From contig JADFYU010000054.1 in the NCBI GenBank assembly GCA_015232865.1, positions 1 through 15,842 of the forward strand: DNA of 15,842 bases, read 5' to 3'. Under the pieces are notes generated by a model. The model was not told the origin of the DNA. It saw only the letters and a program-made list of their open reading frames with translations, and did not search any database. The translations under genes and the position numbers were made by a program. Numbering within the stretch: the stretch's first letter is position 1; every line of letters starts with the position of its first letter. Of the stretch, positions 14,365 through 15,842 are shown piece by piece. The DNA is from Magnetococcales bacterium (GTDB lineage: Bacteria > Pseudomonadota > Magnetococcia > Magnetococcales > UBA8363).

Positions 14365-14372
14365 GTTGAAGG
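14344..14372 (+). repeat. Third full copy of the dispersed 26-bp repeat
   Basis: CGTTCAACTGCCGAATTTAG followed by GTTGAAG matches the arm at 2507-2534 at about 22 of 26 positions. It spans the last codons and stop of the DUF6502-like gene and reaches the start of the next one, supplying its AAGGA ribosome binding site. Confidence 0.55.
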
Positions 14373-14373
14373 A

Positions 14374-15771
14374 ATGATCGTGCGTAACCATATGACCGTT
14401 CGACACCGGCGACCATCCGGATGGATCATCCCCCTGATGGTGCTGCTGGTGATCATGGGCTACATAGGAGGTTCGACGGCTCAGGAGGCTGCCGGAGAGG
14501 TCGGCATTGGCGGAACCGGACTGACCATCAATCAGGAACGAGGTATCGGCGGAACCGGGATTGCCCCGGTCCTGGCCTCAGGTGATCGGGGTATCGGTGG
14601 AACCGGGATCATTGGAGAAATCACCCAGTTTGGCTCCATTTGGGTCAACGGACTGCACGTACAAATGGACGAATCACTGCCTGTCAACTCCCTGCACGGC
14701 CCCCTCTCCAGCTCTGACTTGAAGTTGGGACAGATTACAAAAATCGAAGCCGATGAAATATCCGAAGGGGTATTCAAGGCCCGTTCCATCTCAGTCGATT
14801 ATCCGGTTTCCGGCCCCGTCTCCCTGATCGATGCGGCATCCGGTCGGCTGAAGGTTCTGGGACAGTGGGTCGAAGTTCCGGTCAATGGGACAAACAGCTC
14901 GGAAATCAAGCAGACCCTTGCTCAAATCCAGGTCGGAGAACACCTGGATGTCAGTGGCTTCCGGCGACCTGACGGCACCATCGAAGCCTCCCGCCTGGAC
15001 CAGGCCCCCAGAGGCGCCCAGGTTGGCGTGACCGGTTTGTTCAGCGTTAATTCGACCGACGGAACCGCTCGCATCGGCGACCTGCCGCTGGCATTCCCAG
15101 CCCGAAACTACCCGATTTCTTCCGGGCAGACGGTCACCGCCGTCGGTGCCGTAAAACAGGGGCGGCTCTATACGTCTCGCCTGCAGCCTCAATCCACCAT
15201 CCCTTTTGAAGGACGACTGACAAACCTCTCTATAGAAGGGTTTGTCCAACCTCAAAAAGGGGGGCAAAGAGTCCTGAACGGGCTTCCTCTCCGTCAGGAT
15301 CAGGCCAAGGTTGGTGAACGGGTGGTTTTGCAGGGCCGGATTACCGACAAACACCGCTTTGAGCCAAAAATCGTCTCCCCCAGCCAACACCGGTTTCTGT
15401 CACCCTCCCGCGGTCTTCGCCCCCCCGCACCCGGAAGCGGCGATCGGCTTGACAACCAATCGGGGTCAAGACTTTCTCGTGAGAAGCGGTGGGTCGGTCC
15501 CGTTTCCTCACCTTCCCGCCCCCCTGGAACACCAACGGCCAACAGCAACCCGAACCCCAGAACCGGCAAACCTCCGGCCCGACCAGAGCCGGGAAAAGGA
15601 CCGCCCAGCCGGGAAAGGCAATACCCATCAGATTTTCAACAAGAAGGCGGGGGAAGAACACCACCCGGATTCAATGGTGGCCCCACTCCTGGAGGTTTTA
15701 GAGCACCCCCGGCGGGGGGAATGAGGGGCGGCGGTTTTTCCGGTCCGCCAACGGGCCGACCACGACCCTAG
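14374..15771 (+). CDS. Exported DUF5666-like protein with GIGGTG repeats and Pro/Gly-rich tail
   Basis: This predicted protein has up to 465 residues. An N-terminal hydrophobic segment (about 19-38, WIIPLMVLLVIMGYIGG) followed by STAQEA suggests Sec export. Three GIGGTG motifs at residues 44, 57 and 73 precede beta-rich repeated modules. The first reads as ITQFGSIWVNGLHVQMD, followed by LKLGQITKIEA; similar OB-like modules, each with a short VxGxx-like strand and a GQxV turn, continue to about residue 335, as in DUF5666 proteins. From about 336 to 465 the chain is Pro/Gly/Arg-rich and probably disordered, ending in a GGM-RGGG-FSGPP-type stretch. AAGGA directly abuts the ATG at 14374. A GTG at 14380, 6 nt downstream of AAGGA, may be the true start; the N-terminus is therefore uncertain by two residues. 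It is probably an envelope or surface protein. The function is unknown. Confidence 0.85.
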   Translation: MIVRNHMTVRHRRPSGWIIPLMVLLVIMGYIGGSTAQEAAGEVGIGGTGLTINQERGIGGTGIAPVLASGDRGIGGTGIIGEITQFGSIWVNGLHVQMDESLPVNSLHGPLSSSDLKLGQITKIEADEISEGVFKARSISVDYPVSGPVSLIDAASGRLKVLGQWVEVPVNGTNSSEIKQTLAQIQVGEHLDVSGFRRPDGTIEASRLDQAPRGAQVGVTGLFSVNSTDGTARIGDLPLAFPARNYPISSGQTVTAVGAVKQGRLYTSRLQPQSTIPFEGRLTNLSIEGFVQPQKGGQRVLNGLPLRQDQAKVGERVVLQGRITDKHRFEPKIVSPSQHRFLSPSRGLRPPAPGSGDRLDNQSGSRLSREKRWVGPVSSPSRPPGTPTANSNPNPRTGKPPARPEPGKGPPSRERQYPSDFQQEGGGRTPPGFNGGPTPGGFRAPPAGGMRGGGFSGPPTGRPRP

Positions 15772-15792
15772 TACAGACTGGCGGGAATAACG

Positions 15793-15815
15793 CTTTAGAT
15801 AGAAAGCTATCAAAG
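15793..15815. other. Hairpin downstream of the DUF5666-like gene
   Basis: CTTTAGATAG (15793-15802) pairs with CTATCAAAG (15807-15815) with one bulged A and a 4-nt loop. There is no T-tract, so it is a weak terminator candidate at best. The remainder of 15772-15842 shows no supported gene. Confidence 0.25.
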
Positions 15816-15842
15816 AGATGGCATCGTCCAAAGTTTCATTAA

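Overview
The window reads as chromosomal DNA of a motile Gram-negative bacterium, most likely a proteobacterium. Supporting signs are a transmembrane hybrid histidine kinase, a methyl-accepting chemotaxis protein with a CXXCH motif, an Hsp20 chaperone, Shine-Dalgarno starts and proteins with Sec-type signals. The mix would fit Magnetococcales-like or other environmental proteobacteria, but nothing here fixes the taxon.

Layout. Positions 1-900 are an accessory margin: a small coiled-coil/membrane protein of the DUF1640 type (minus strand), a broken XRE antitoxin remnant (minus) abutting an IS3-type transposase remnant (plus), then an intact hsp20 at 899 whose best heat-shock-like promoter lies inside the transposase debris. 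Positions 1576-5594 (plus) hold an AlkC/AlkD-like HEAT-repeat DNA alkylation repair protein and a 1015-residue hybrid kinase (periplasmic sensor, HAMP, PAS, HisKA, HATPase, REC). They are separated by an imperfect inverted repeat whose arm sequence recurs elsewhere. Positions 5652-7688 (minus) encode the chemotaxis receptor, convergent with the kinase.

Positions 7871-12639 (minus) are the most interesting part, a tightly packed four-gene operon. In order of transcription it encodes an 80-residue PqqD-like protein (RiPP-recognition fold), a CarB-like ATP-grasp ligase, a fold-type III PLP decarboxylase, and a fusion of a urea-transporter-type channel to an M23/LytM domain. The genes are spaced 8 nt apart, overlapping by an ATGA, and 1 nt apart. 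The decarboxylase begins with a YxxPxI segment resembling the leader motif read by PqqD/RRE proteins. No separate precursor peptide and no urease genes are visible. I infer a small-molecule or amino-acid modification pathway with its own transporter. Just upstream (12719-13165) lies a secreted protein built from 11-residue Glu/Gln/Arg repeats. Its predicted promoter carries a 17-bp palindrome exactly between the -35 and -10 boxes and a second copy just upstream.

Positions 13166-13467 form a palindrome-rich divergent intergenic region. Positions 13468-15771 (plus) are a two-gene unit, a DUF6502-like protein followed by an exported DUF5666-like protein with three GIGGTG motifs and a Pro/Gly-rich tail. 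I saw no tRNA, rRNA, CRISPR array or complete insertion sequence.
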